In this document: positions 17,301-25,431 of the stretch, in pieces
Numbering within the stretch: the first letter of the stretch is position 1
Layout: the number at the start of each line of letters is the position of its first letter
Assembly (NCBI GenBank): GCA_029252505.1
Contig: JAQXBH010000129.1
Location: forward strand, 1 to 47,803
Origin: Opitutales bacterium
GTDB lineage: Bacteria; Verrucomicrobiota; Verrucomicrobiia; Opitutales; Seribacteraceae
Direction: 5' to 3'
Length of the DNA: 47,803 nt
Notes under the pieces: generated by a model
The model's input: the letters and a program-made list of their open reading frames with translations, nothing else
Databases searched by the model: none
Told to the model about the DNA's origin: nothing
Position numbers and translations under genes: made by a program

Positions 17301-20145
17301 AGAATCTGAAAAAGGTCCTTCAGATGATCAACAAATTGCCATTGTGACTGAACTAGAGGAACAACTAGTGAAAGCACAAAACAGATTAGACCAGATTGAA
17401 AAGAACCCGCAACCAATTGCTTCAGAATCACAAGATACCGAGGTATTTGAAAAACTTGAAAGTGAACTGTCCCGAGCTGAGCAAACAATTGACGCGTTAC
17501 AGCTTTCTTTGAATTCACAAGATGAGAAGCGGATTAATCTGCAAGAGCAGTTAGATGAGGCAGTGAAGAAATTAAACGAGATTGCTAAAAATGAAGAACA
17601 ATATTCAGGCACTCTTCCACAGCTTTCAGAGGAGGGAGCAGAAGATTTTATCCGCATGGAAAATGAACTTCTAGCCGCTCAGAATACTATCAACGAGTTG
17701 CTTGAAAAAACTAATTTAGAAGAAATTGAAAGAGGCAAGATCGAAAATCAATTGGCTTTAGCAATGGAAAGTGTAGAAAAACTCGAAAGAGATTCTAAAC
17801 CAAGTATTAGTAACGATTCTGAATCTGATGATACAGCCCTAGTAAAAGATCTGAATGCTTTATTGGAATCGAAAGATAAAAGACTCAAGGAATTAGAAGA
17901 AGAGTTAAGCGATGCCATTGTGGAGATGACTGACAAAGAAGCAGAACTTGAAATCGCATCTTCCCTTCGAGAGGAGATGGAACTTTTGGCGAACAAGTTA
18001 GAAAGTGCTGAAAAAAAGTTAAATGAAATGAATCAAGAAAATACAAAACTAGATTCAACACCTGTGATTCCATCCCTTACCGACTCGGAGAAAAACGATT
18101 TATTGAATGAAATCAGTCAATTAAAAGCAGATTTGGATAAAGCAAAATCAGATACTTCCTCAGCCCCCCAGGATAATCAATTGATGGCACTTCAGGACCA
18201 ACTACAAGACGCAGTCTCAGAGAGTATTGAAATGCAGACTGAATTGGAGGAGACTCAGGCGAGGTTGGCTCAAATGGAATCTAGCTATGGGAATTCTTCT
18301 TCTCCGGAGATAAGTAAAGTGATTGAAAATGCTAAACAAGCTGAAGACAAAGCTCTGCAAAGAATCGGCAATCTAACCTCTGCACTGCGAAATTCCGAGC
18401 AATTGAGGAAGGAAATGGAGTCGTTACTTCTTGAGTCAGACCAATCAGATGAACCGGAACCTACTCCTAATTTTGCCAGCGATCCTCGATTTATCGAATT
18501 ACAGAAAGAACTGCTTCTTCTTCAACAGGATTTACTTGCCGCGCGGGGCATAGAAGAACCGCGCTTTCAGGCTCTGCAGTCGGAATTAGAGGCCAGTCAG
18601 AATGATAGTGTAAGATTAAATGATGAATTTAAATCTGTTTTTGCTGAGTTTGGAAGAATCAAGGAACAAGTCGCAATTCTGGAAGATGAAAATCGTAGAT
18701 TACAGGGATCAATTTCGTCTTCTGATGCCAATCAAAATCGTGAAATGAAGGCGAATTATCAAGCTCGTGTGAATGATTTGTCAAAAGAGAATGCTAATTT
18801 GAGAATGCAAATTGGAGAGCGTGATAATAGGGTGTCAGGATTAAGAGAGGATTTGGCGAGATCGCAAATGACGGTGCCAGGTATTAAGCCAGATAATGCT
18901 GCACTGAGAGCTCAGATTGTTCGTTTAGAAGGAGCAGAGCAAAGTGCTAGAGATTCAGAGGCGAGAGCAAAAATGGAGGCTCAAAGATCAATGGCAGATG
19001 TTGCATCTCTCAATCAAAAAATAAATATATTGGAAGAAAATTTAAGACAGTCCCAATCGCAATCCCGTGGAACGCCTTCCACATTTACCACATATAACCC
19101 ACCACCGGTTGTAGTGACAAACCTATCTAATGCAGCAGATGGTGCAGAAATACAAAGATTGAGGGAACAAAATCAACGATTACAATCGCAGCTTGTTTCC
19201 AATAATACAATTCCACAAAGGGAGCAGTTGGACAGAAAGGTACGCGACTTAAATCAAAAAAACCTGACTGCACAGATTCAACTCGATCAAGAAAGGGCAC
19301 GTGTCGAAGATCTGAGACGACAATTATCAGATGCACGAGATATAAAGCAAGAAGTGGTAGAGAGAGGTCAATCAGCCAACATGAAAGTTAATCTTTTAAA
19401 TGGCGAGTTATCAGATGCTCAAAATCGAATTGCTTCTCTAGAAAACGCTCTTGTTGCTGCAAGAGAAGCAATTCGTGTGTTGAAGAAGGGAGGCAGTAGT
19501 GGGAGTACAATGCAAGTCTCGGTACCCCGAAATTCTAGACGTTCGAGTAATTATGTAAGTTCTCCCATTCGGTCAACCCCAGCACCACGGACCTTAACTG
19601 GTTCTTATTCTCCAAAACCGTTACCTTCCTCGTCCTACCGAGCATCTGGTACTTCGAGCAAAATGTTACCTAATTCTTCCCTTTCATCTCCCGGTATACA
19701 AAAGTTTCCCGATGGCGATTCTAGTATTCAACTTCGAGCTCAGGTTCAGTTTCTTAACAATAAAAACCGACCTGCTGGATTCACTGAGTTCTTCTTGGTG
19801 AAAAGTGACCTTGAAACTATTTTAAACGCTTCGAGAGTACGAATCCCGCCTGGTCAGGGGATTGATACTGGGGCAGAACTCTGGGCAAGATCAGTGCAAA
19901 GGGGATACCGTTTTCCAGGTGTTGCTTCCGCGGTTAGAAATGCATTGGCGACCAACAGCCTTGCGCGGATCAAGACCAATTCAATGGGGGAGGCTAACCT
20001 CGAAAATATTGAGGCAGGAAATTACTTTATTGTTGGTTCTTCGCCACTGGGACAGGTTGGCGTTGTTTGGTCCAAGCCAGTTGAATTGAAGCCCGGAACA
20101 AATGGTGTTGTTTTAGATTTGAGAGACGCCGCTTGGGCAGAATAA
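14326..20145 (+). CDS. giant secreted coiled-coil protein with C-terminal beta-rich domain
   Basis: I do not recognise a named family. The 1939 residues begin with a Sec signal peptide: a hydrophobic stretch FGVPLFLLGIASLAFS with cleavage plausible near residue 30. From about 30 to 1720 the chain is almost all Glu/Lys/Leu/Gln/Ser heptad coiled coil, broken by Ser/Pro-rich stretches near 200-262 and 1580-1606. Residues about 1721-1795 are a Ser/Pro/Arg linker. Residues about 1798-1939 form a globular, Gly/Val-rich domain (RAQVQFLNN, AGNYFIVGSSPLGQVG, PVELKPGTNG) that resembles a transthyretin-like regulatory fold; this is an inference. There is no cysteine after the signal peptide. The frame extends upstream to TTG 14305, but ATG 14326 gives the better signal peptide. 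A structural, envelope-associated role is the most I would infer. Confidence 0.85.
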   Translation: MISTCFSVCRQGWFGVPLFLLGIASLAFSQLVQEAETESLPPDQQAQFIESKLGLLDERLKEVKKGLGTNQFGANRSSANADLKQLVSSYGANDSKSISIRKQLDVADRNWKARSEEIGQGITSVDSRLNEATLIFDDLKENFAGRLEEAGPALSVLQQNLVRTETEVDALTNLSRNAVSEATQAYSNIQAESDLLAIQAVPTAPRSSIGSSAYSPKAQQVANVIKAKEAVALGSSSRFSPSINTDAGFVRVRGEESDGYESSEIIDRLKTELATSKSVQSELSADTADMQGDLRKAYREIVSLQNNLKETQMLARGLEESKNSLWATENGQVPTARSVSGKINKLEKDLQLAREDLRSSRQTLLVEQERSNAMVRSVTNELERTRLDLDAARTATMSSGSDTIRLASLERELNEARRALQMAQMAPMDSTKESYLTLQNELRKSLGEITRMQVELNEKDELEAQLVKLKSSMEGFGNSSNRNNSSEYVNKLLIDLNAAKREVEKAKSLNRAGRQDLVERVASLEDELKISNIKLKKTQAEFEASQEKIARREFEYATTIQRLEEDAQIAQDSLRDASLGKLPAIPFVDEMERNLADSEARIKTLSNRFESEQSKATELIDGLQVELDSAVVRQKRALDQLARRELDLEGKDLELKQAQADSKKLKEELEVVKVIAGQLEDLNTVLEETKRTQSTQSGSLDQVVESLREELNQAKVELVFTNEDKERFMQDSAKIISSLELQLENTRNQLLAEQENQADQSNESKELVLDLKSELDVARTEIARMKSAGLGESVETKQAVSQLQEALGTIRILQESLEESEQVNLEVDNLRTELANSMESQLLALQRTDDEKRILRKQAEDLESEIVILRNQGLGAGVQFQKSNASLMEELEVSKTLIVELEKRSAMGEDNEVLSLIDLEEELATEKLRNQELQQELSQKSIGRSKTIEILENELASALQKLDVLENSDSDRNRKIASLEQEIIETKSILDAESEKGPSDDQQIAIVTELEEQLVKAQNRLDQIEKNPQPIASESQDTEVFEKLESELSRAEQTIDALQLSLNSQDEKRINLQEQLDEAVKKLNEIAKNEEQYSGTLPQLSEEGAEDFIRMENELLAAQNTINELLEKTNLEEIERGKIENQLALAMESVEKLERDSKPSISNDSESDDTALVKDLNALLESKDKRLKELEEELSDAIVEMTDKEAELEIASSLREEMELLANKLESAEKKLNEMNQENTKLDSTPVIPSLTDSEKNDLLNEISQLKADLDKAKSDTSSAPQDNQLMALQDQLQDAVSESIEMQTELEETQARLAQMESSYGNSSSPEISKVIENAKQAEDKALQRIGNLTSALRNSEQLRKEMESLLLESDQSDEPEPTPNFASDPRFIELQKELLLLQQDLLAARGIEEPRFQALQSELEASQNDSVRLNDEFKSVFAEFGRIKEQVAILEDENRRLQGSISSSDANQNREMKANYQARVNDLSKENANLRMQIGERDNRVSGLREDLARSQMTVPGIKPDNAALRAQIVRLEGAEQSARDSEARAKMEAQRSMADVASLNQKINILEENLRQSQSQSRGTPSTFTTYNPPPVVVTNLSNAADGAEIQRLREQNQRLQSQLVSNNTIPQREQLDRKVRDLNQKNLTAQIQLDQERARVEDLRRQLSDARDIKQEVVERGQSANMKVNLLNGELSDAQNRIASLENALVAAREAIRVLKKGGSSGSTMQVSVPRNSRRSSNYVSSPIRSTPAPRTLTGSYSPKPLPSSSYRASGTSSKMLPNSSLSSPGIQKFPDGDSSIQLRAQVQFLNNKNRPAGFTEFFLVKSDLETILNASRVRIPPGQGIDTGAELWARSVQRGYRFPGVASAVRNALATNSLARIKTNSMGEANLENIEAGNYFIVGSSPLGQVGVVWSKPVELKPGTNGVVLDLRDAAWAE

Positions 20146-20506
20146 TTATTCCCCTGTTTATTATTCGTGCGGTCCAATTTTTTCTTGATTAAACTAATTT
20201 TTCTGTGGCTTTTTGATTGTTTTATCCGAACTTATAACCGTAGTTGGTGCTCTCAATTGATAGGTTAATTTGTAATTCACTATATCTTTCTTCCCCATCA
20301 GTTGATACATCGTGGTTTTGTAAATCATGTTAGAACACTGTTAGAAATTTTTATTTTCAAGCCACACCGTAAACTAAGTTTCGTGCGGATTAGCTTTTTT
20401 TACTAATCATCCTTATTTTGCCTTGTTTTCAAAAAGCGAATTGAACTGCTTACTTACAAGAACATAAGGTGATCTTTAAATGACGATCAAAATCAATAAT
20501 TGCAGC
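20146..20506. other. gene-free gap between convergent genes
   Basis: This gap of 361 bases separates the convergent coiled-coil and Sel1-protein genes. I see no open frame with coding character. Two copies of the 9-mer TTCGTGCGG occur at 20164-20172 and 20380-20388, each followed within a few bases by a T run (six and seven Ts). A 6-bp inverted repeat GATTAG/CTAATC encloses the second T run. No standard GC-rich terminator hairpin was found. Confidence 0.5.
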
Positions 20507-21889
20507 TCAATAAAATTGTTTCACTATTCTCAGATATCTGGACGCTTCAAGATCACCTGATTGAGCAGCTTTAGTGAGCCATGAATCTGCTGTTGGATAA
20601 TCTTGTTCCACTCCTTGGCCTAGAAAAAATAAAATTCCTAAGTACCGTAGAGATTCAGGGTCCATTTTTAAGGCAGCTTTATCAAACCATTTCTTGGCCG
20701 ATTTGTAATTATTTTCTTTGTAAAAGAGACAACCTAAATGCCTGCATGCAATTGGGTTTCCTTTAGAGGCAGGAATTTCGAGTAGTATTTTCGCTTTTTC
20801 ACGATCTTTATCAATTATGAGAACTGACATTGCAGCTTCAACTGCATCGAAACCTATTTCATCATCCTCTGAAATATCGGTTCTAGGGATAGAAATAACA
20901 GGATTTGGTTTCATCGAAATATTATTGGAGTTATTTTTAATATTAGACTCCGCTAAAATCGAGACCGATTTTGTTTGATTTTCAGGGATATAGACTGCTG
21001 GTGGATTTCTCAGCCTTTCAAGGTGGTTCTCATATTTTCGTAGTTGAAGTTTTGCTTCCGAAGATCCGCTTATTGAGGCGCGGTGAAGCCAACTTACAGC
21101 AGATTCTAAATCTTTTTTCACTCCATCTCCGGTAGCGTACTTCATTCCTAGGGTTAATTGTGCCATAACTAATTCTCGGTCCGCTGCTGTCCGAATCCAG
21201 CGAAGAGCGTAATTTTCATTTTTCTCAATACTGTCCCCAATTGAGTAAGCCATGCCTAGATAAAACATACCTAATGGAAGCTTCTCTCGGGCAGCCCTAG
21301 AACACCATTTTATTGCAAGGTTTGAGTCTTTTTTTACTCCAATACCAGTAAAGTAAATCATTCCTAATGTTGCTTGAGCAGTGGCATAACCTTTTTCAGC
21401 AGCTGATTCCATGTGACGAATTGCTTTAGAGAAATTCCTTGGTGGATTATCCATTTCAATCATCCCTAGGCAATACATTGCAAGTGGATCCTTTGATTTA
21501 GCAAGAGCAAGGAGGTTGGAGTGCAGGTATGCCTCATCATACAAAAAATGACCACGGCTCACTTTTCCACTCTCAAGAGACAGTGCGGCAAGGGTGCATA
21601 GTCCTAATGCACCCTCTTTCTCCGCGGCTAATTTTGCCCATCTTTCTGATTCTTTAAGATCAATGGCTAAACCCCGTTCACCAAATTTATGAAACAGTGC
21701 CAATACTCCCTGATAATGAGGGTCCCCATTTAATGCTCTTGATTGAATTGTTCCGAGAGATTCATTTAATGGCGATCTTGCATCGAGTGAAAAAGAACTG
21801 AGTACTCCAAAAATAAAAACAAAGAGATGTGTTAAAATTCTTGGGCAAAAATTTTTACAATGTAACTTACTTGCAAAGAAGAAAATCAT
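20507..21889 (-). CDS. secreted Sel1-like repeat protein
   Basis: This is a 460-residue protein with an N-terminal signal peptide (hydrophobic LTHLFVFIFGVLSSFS, cleavage near residue 37). At least six Sel1-like helical repeats follow, with the pattern A...LG..Y..G.GV.KD...A..W...AA; examples are ATLGMIYFTGIGVKKD and LGMKYATGDGVKKD. The repeats form two blocks, roughly residues 50-275 and 345-455, separated by a low-complexity Asn/Ser/Pro linker with a segment SNIKNNSNNISMKPN. Sel1 repeats serve as protein-interaction scaffolds. It is the convergent neighbour of the giant coiled-coil gene. The partner is unknown. Confidence 0.88.
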   Translation of the reverse strand: MIFFFASKLHCKNFCPRILTHLFVFIFGVLSSFSLDARSPLNESLGTIQSRALNGDPHYQGVLALFHKFGERGLAIDLKESERWAKLAAEKEGALGLCTLAALSLESGKVSRGHFLYDEAYLHSNLLALAKSKDPLAMYCLGMIEMDNPPRNFSKAIRHMESAAEKGYATAQATLGMIYFTGIGVKKDSNLAIKWCSRAAREKLPLGMFYLGMAYSIGDSIEKNENYALRWIRTAADRELVMAQLTLGMKYATGDGVKKDLESAVSWLHRASISGSSEAKLQLRKYENHLERLRNPPAVYIPENQTKSVSILAESNIKNNSNNISMKPNPVISIPRTDISEDDEIGFDAVEAAMSVLIIDKDREKAKILLEIPASKGNPIACRHLGCLFYKENNYKSAKKWFDKAALKMDPESLRYLGILFFLGQGVEQDYPTADSWLTKAAQSGDLEASRYLRIVKQFY

Positions 21890-21978
21890 AAGGCGGGCTG
21901 CACACTAATTTCTTGTTACATAATAGAAGATGGGCAAGGAAATTATTGTGGTAAAAACGAGGGGAGGGGAGTAAATTT

Positions 21979-22209
21979 TTGAAAATGTTTAAGATTTGTC
22001 CAGAATGCGATTTTGAATGGCACACAAAAGACGGTACTCAATGCCCTGCCTGTCGCGACGAGGAGAGCAGTGGTAATAAGAGGGTAATTACTCAGTACCA
22101 AGGGGGTGCATTTGGGACTAGTAAAAATCACTCACACTTTAAAAATTGGTATAAAGCGATTGGAATAATCGCCTTAGTTTTAATTCTTTATGCTTTTATG
22201 ATTGGTTGA
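21979..22209 (+). CDS. small zinc-ribbon membrane protein
   Basis: The protein has 76 residues. The N-terminus has a four-cysteine zinc-ribbon pattern, CPEC then CPAC, separated by about 12 residues. A polar linker and one C-terminal transmembrane helix (IGIIALVLILYAFMIG) follow. No family name is assigned. A strong purine tract GGGGAGGGGAG (21961-21971) sits seven bases before TTG 21979, which favours that start; ATG 21985 would be 13 bases away. The gene ends 10 bases from the convergent Minf_1886 gene. Confidence 0.65.
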   Translation: MKMFKICPECDFEWHTKDGTQCPACRDEESSGNKRVITQYQGGAFGTSKNHSHFKNWYKAIGIIALVLILYAFMIG

Positions 22210-22219
22210 AGTTTTGCAA

Positions 22220-22627
22220 TCAGTTCAACTCAGGTTTATTTTGATCCTTGGGTAAAAAAGGCAATTCGAAAGCATCTTTGAAATTATACCCGCCTTCAAA
22301 ATCATCCAATGAATCATTTTCTGTTCTTCCCAAGATTCCATGGTCCACTAAATTGAACACAATATCTCCAAAATCTCGACATTTTGAAATATTCCAATGT
22401 TCCATGAGGGTCATGGTCATGGGACCGAAACGGTCTAATGCATAGTCCCGAATACCATTGAGCAATTCGATTCCGGACACATGTCCTTTATTTTTCTTGT
22501 TCGATTTTTCTAAATTTTTGAGGGTGTGGTCAAGAGCCTCTCGGATAAAGTAGTAGGCACCTTTTCCAAAGCGGTCATCTTTGTGATGAATTTCTTTTAT
22601 GACTTCCGGGAAATTTTTTTCACTCAT
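22220..22627 (-). CDS. Minf_1886 family protein
   Basis: This 135-residue soluble protein matches what I recall of the Minf_1886 family (TIGR04138), a family of unknown function restricted to Planctomycetes and Verrucomicrobia. Characteristic segments are RFGKGAYYFIREALDHTL, HVSGIELLNGIRDYAL, RFGPMTMTLMEHW and CRDFGDIVFNLVDHGIL. It is single-domain with no membrane segment. Its presence is one of the better taxonomic clues in the window. It is divergent from the DNA-binding gene at 22711, with about 80 bases between them. Confidence 0.8.
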   Translation of the reverse strand: MSEKNFPEVIKEIHHKDDRFGKGAYYFIREALDHTLKNLEKSNKKNKGHVSGIELLNGIRDYALDRFGPMTMTLMEHWNISKCRDFGDIVFNLVDHGILGRTENDSLDDFEGGYNFKDAFELPFLPKDQNKPELN

Positions 22628-22710
22628 AGTATTTGAACTCTTAAGGGTTGAGTAAGAGACAGTGATAGAGTTTTATAGCATCTTTTATTGAATTCAATGC
22701 TCAAATTAAA

Positions 22711-23199
22711 ATGAAAGTATCCTATTCACTCTCGACTGGGCGAGCATCGCCCCATTGTATTACATGGACTTATCGTAAAAAGAGATATCGAAAGTATTTT
22801 CGTAGCCGGATTGATGCAGTTCGATTTCGTAATGAAAAAGAACAGGAATTAGGAATACGAAGTCCCCATGAGATTGAAAATGAAATTATTTTTTTAGCAT
22901 TAAGTGAAATTAAAGATCGTTTGGACTCAATGGATAAAAGAATTGAGGGAATAGAAAGTTCTGTCCGTACACAGGAAGGACTTTTAAAAGATCTTAGAAA
23001 ACCACCCGTGCCCAAGATTCTACGGATTTCAGAAGCGGCAAAAGTATTACGAATTTCTTCAAGAAAACTTTACTACTTGTTAGATAAGGGAGTTTTTAAA
23101 CGGTACAAATTACCCCATACGAGAACCACTTTTATTAAACTGGATGAAGTTGAAGAAGCTTTAGGATCGGGAGATTTGAGCGAATTACTTAATAAATAA
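22711..23199 (+). CDS. DNA-binding protein, excisionase-like helix-turn-helix
   Basis: This 162-residue protein has three parts. Residues 1-55 are basic and aromatic (WTYRKKRYRKYFRSRIDA, then VRFRNEKEQELG), resembling arm-type DNA-binding domains of tyrosine integrases. Residues about 57-100 form an amphipathic, probably coiled-coil segment (IKDRLDSMDKRIEGIES). Residues 107-155 look like an HTH_17/excisionase helix-turn-helix (RISEAAKVLRISSRKLYYLL and FIKLDEVEEAL). There is no integrase catalytic domain and no integrase gene nearby, so a chromosomal regulator is likelier than an active mobile-element protein. The target is unknown. Confidence 0.7.
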   Translation: MKVSYSLSTGRASPHCITWTYRKKRYRKYFRSRIDAVRFRNEKEQELGIRSPHEIENEIIFLALSEIKDRLDSMDKRIEGIESSVRTQEGLLKDLRKPPVPKILRISEAAKVLRISSRKLYYLLDKGVFKRYKLPHTRTTFIKLDEVEEALGSGDLSELLNK

Positions 23200-23302
23200 T
23201 TAAAAATTTTGATAACAATAATTCGATCCATTCTTTTTTTAGTTTTGCCTGTCGTGTCCAGATGTGGGAAAAATGAGATCTAATTTCAATTTTAAAAATA
23301 TT

Positions 23303-24376
23303 ATGAGTAAAAAATTCAAGGGTGGAGTAGTTACCGGAGACGATGTACAGGCAATTTTCGATGATGCTCTAGAAAATCAATATGCGCTTCCAGCGGTCAA
23401 TGTAGTGGGGACCAATTCGGTTAATGCAGTTCTTGAAACAGCAGCGGGTTTGAATTCTCCGGTAATGATACAATTTTCCAACGGTGGTGGAATCTTTTAT
23501 GCTGGGAAGAGTCTTTCCAATGAAAACCAGAAATCTGCAATTGCTGGTTCTGTATCAGGTGCAATGCATGTACATGCGATGGCAGAAGCTTACGACGTTC
23601 CGGTTATTCTTCACACAGACCACGCCGCGAGAAAGTTACTTCCATGGATCGATGGTTTATTGGATGCAGGCGAGCAGTTTTATGAAACTAAGGGTAAGTC
23701 CTTATACAGTTCGCATATGCTCGACCTCTCGGAGGAACCGATTGAAGATAATCTTAGCACATGTCGGGATTATTTCGAAAGGATGAATAAAATTGGAATG
23801 ACAATTGAAATCGAATTGGGTGTAACTGGAGGAGAGGAAGATGGAGTTGATAATACTGACATTGACACTTCCCGACTTTACACGCAGCCCGAAGAGGTCA
23901 ATCAGGCGTATGAAATTTTATCCTCAGTAAGCAATCGATTTACGGTAGCAGCCGCTTTTGGTAATGTTCATGGAGTATATAAACCTGGTAATGTGGAACT
24001 GACTCCAAAAATTCTTCTTAACTCTCAGCAGTATGTGCAGGAGAAACATGGTTTAAAGGATCGTCCCATTCATTTTGTTTTTCACGGAGGTTCCGGATCT
24101 TCCCGTGAACAAATTCGTGAAGCGATCGGTTATGGCGTAGTAAAGATGAATCTAGATACTGATATGCAATGGGCATTTTGGGATGGTGTACATGGATACT
24201 ATAACGCAAATAAGGATTATTTACAGGGGCAACTTGGAAATCCGGACGGTGACGACAAACCCAACAAGAAATATTATGACCCGCGTGCATGGTTAAGAGG
24301 TGGAGAAACTACTTTTGTAGAGCGCCTGACCCGATCTTTTGAGGATTTAAATTGCCTGAATCGAAATTCACTGTAG
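23303..24376 (+). CDS. fbaA: class II fructose-bisphosphate aldolase
   Basis: This enzyme interconverts fructose 1,6-bisphosphate with dihydroxyacetone phosphate and glyceraldehyde 3-phosphate. It resembles E. coli FbaA closely. Signatures are ALPAVNVVGTNSVNAVLETA, the zinc-site ILHTDHAARKLLPW, GNVHGVYKPGN, FHGGSGSSREQI and VVKMNLDTDMQWA. The ATG at 23303 (MSKKFKGGVVTGDD) aligns with the E. coli N-terminus and gives 357 residues (359 in E. coli). The open frame reaches GTG 23264, giving a 13-residue extension that I reject. It is followed after 17 bases by transaldolase. Confidence 0.95.
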   Translation: MSKKFKGGVVTGDDVQAIFDDALENQYALPAVNVVGTNSVNAVLETAAGLNSPVMIQFSNGGGIFYAGKSLSNENQKSAIAGSVSGAMHVHAMAEAYDVPVILHTDHAARKLLPWIDGLLDAGEQFYETKGKSLYSSHMLDLSEEPIEDNLSTCRDYFERMNKIGMTIEIELGVTGGEEDGVDNTDIDTSRLYTQPEEVNQAYEILSSVSNRFTVAAAFGNVHGVYKPGNVELTPKILLNSQQYVQEKHGLKDRPIHFVFHGGSGSSREQIREAIGYGVVKMNLDTDMQWAFWDGVHGYYNANKDYLQGQLGNPDGDDKPNKKYYDPRAWLRGGETTFVERLTRSFEDLNCLNRNSL

Positions 24377-24393
24377 CAGGATAGCTTTATGAG

Positions 24394-25350
24394 ATGAGTC
24401 AATCTGTTCTAGAGCAGCTTAAAGAGCATACTATTGTAGTTGCTGACACTGGAGACTTTTCATCCATTGAGCAATATGCTCCCAGAGACGCGACTACGAA
24501 TCCAAGTTTAATCTTAAAAGCATCCAGGCAAGCTGATTATTCAAGCTTAGTCGATCAAGTGGTCCAGTCTTCGATTCAGAACGGAAAAAAAGATGTGGAT
24601 GAAGTGATGGACCAACTTCTTGTTCAGTTTGGTTTATCTATTCTGAAGGTAGTACCCGGTCGGGTATCCACCGAAGTAGATGCTCGTTTATCTTTTGATT
24701 TTGATGCCAGTCTAGAAAAAGCCCGTACAATCATATCACTTTATGAACAGAACGGTATTTCCCGAGATAGAATTTTAATTAAATTGGCAACCACATGGGA
24801 AGGAGTTGCTGTTTCAAAGGTATTAGAACAAGAGGGAATTCATACCAATATGACTTTGTTGTTTTCTTTAGTACAAGCAGTTGCCTGTGCAGAAGCTGGA
24901 TCTCAATTGATTTCTCCCTTTGTTGGTAGGATTTTAGATTGGCACCGAAAGCAGCATGATCGGGACTATGAGGGATTTGAAGACCCTGGAGTTCAATCCG
25001 TTATTCAAATCTTTAATTATTATAAAAAATATGGTTATCCTACTGAAGTTATGGGAGCAAGTTTTCGTAATACAGGTGAGATTAAAGAATTGGTCGGATG
25101 TGACTTACTTACTATCGGACCGAAATTACTGGAGCAGATGCAACAGGATTTTTCACCGATCGAAGTGAAGCTAAGTGAGCGAAAGGCACAGGAATCAAAT
25201 GTAGAAAAGATGGAGATTAATGAACCCACTTTCCGGTTCTTACTCAATGAGGATCCTATGGCGACTGAGAAGCTAGCTGAAGGTATAAGGAAATTCTCTG
25301 CAGATGTCCGAAGTCTGGAGGATATGTTAAAAAATTTAATCTCTGTTTAA
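24394..25350 (+). CDS. tal: transaldolase
   Basis: This enzyme of the non-oxidative pentose phosphate pathway transfers dihydroxyacetone units through a Schiff-base lysine. The TalB-type length (318 residues) and motifs are clear: [14 protein letters not shown] at the N-terminus, [14 protein letters not shown], the catalytic K130 in [11 protein letters not shown], and [11 protein letters not shown] and [14 protein letters not shown]. It lies directly after fbaA, and the pair probably forms a carbon-metabolism operon. Confidence 0.95.
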   Translation: MSQSVLEQLKEHTIVVADTGDFSSIEQYAPRDATTNPSLILKASRQADYSSLVDQVVQSSIQNGKKDVDEVMDQLLVQFGLSILKVVPGRVSTEVDARLSFDFDASLEKARTIISLYEQNGISRDRILIKLATTWEGVAVSKVLEQEGIHTNMTLLFSLVQAVACAEAGSQLISPFVGRILDWHRKQHDRDYEGFEDPGVQSVIQIFNYYKKYGYPTEVMGASFRNTGEIKELVGCDLLTIGPKLLEQMQQDFSPIEVKLSERKAQESNVEKMEINEPTFRFLLNEDPMATEKLAEGIRKFSADVRSLEDMLKNLISV

Positions 25351-25431
25351 TCAGATTATTCAATTAGGTTATTTAGTGATTTAGAGCATTTATGTTTTAC
25401 ATGGGTTTTATCTTCGGGTAACTCTTAAAGT

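Noticed and set aside
14592-18073. Several minus-strand and alternative-frame open reading frames of 60-115 residues inside the coiled-coil gene
   Set aside because: They are shadows of a long repetitive coding sequence; their translations are Ser- and Leu-rich mirror compositions without domains.
23264-23302. GTG start giving aldolase a 13-residue N-terminal extension
   Set aside because: The family N-terminus matches the ATG at 23303, and the extension has no counterpart in homologues that I recall.
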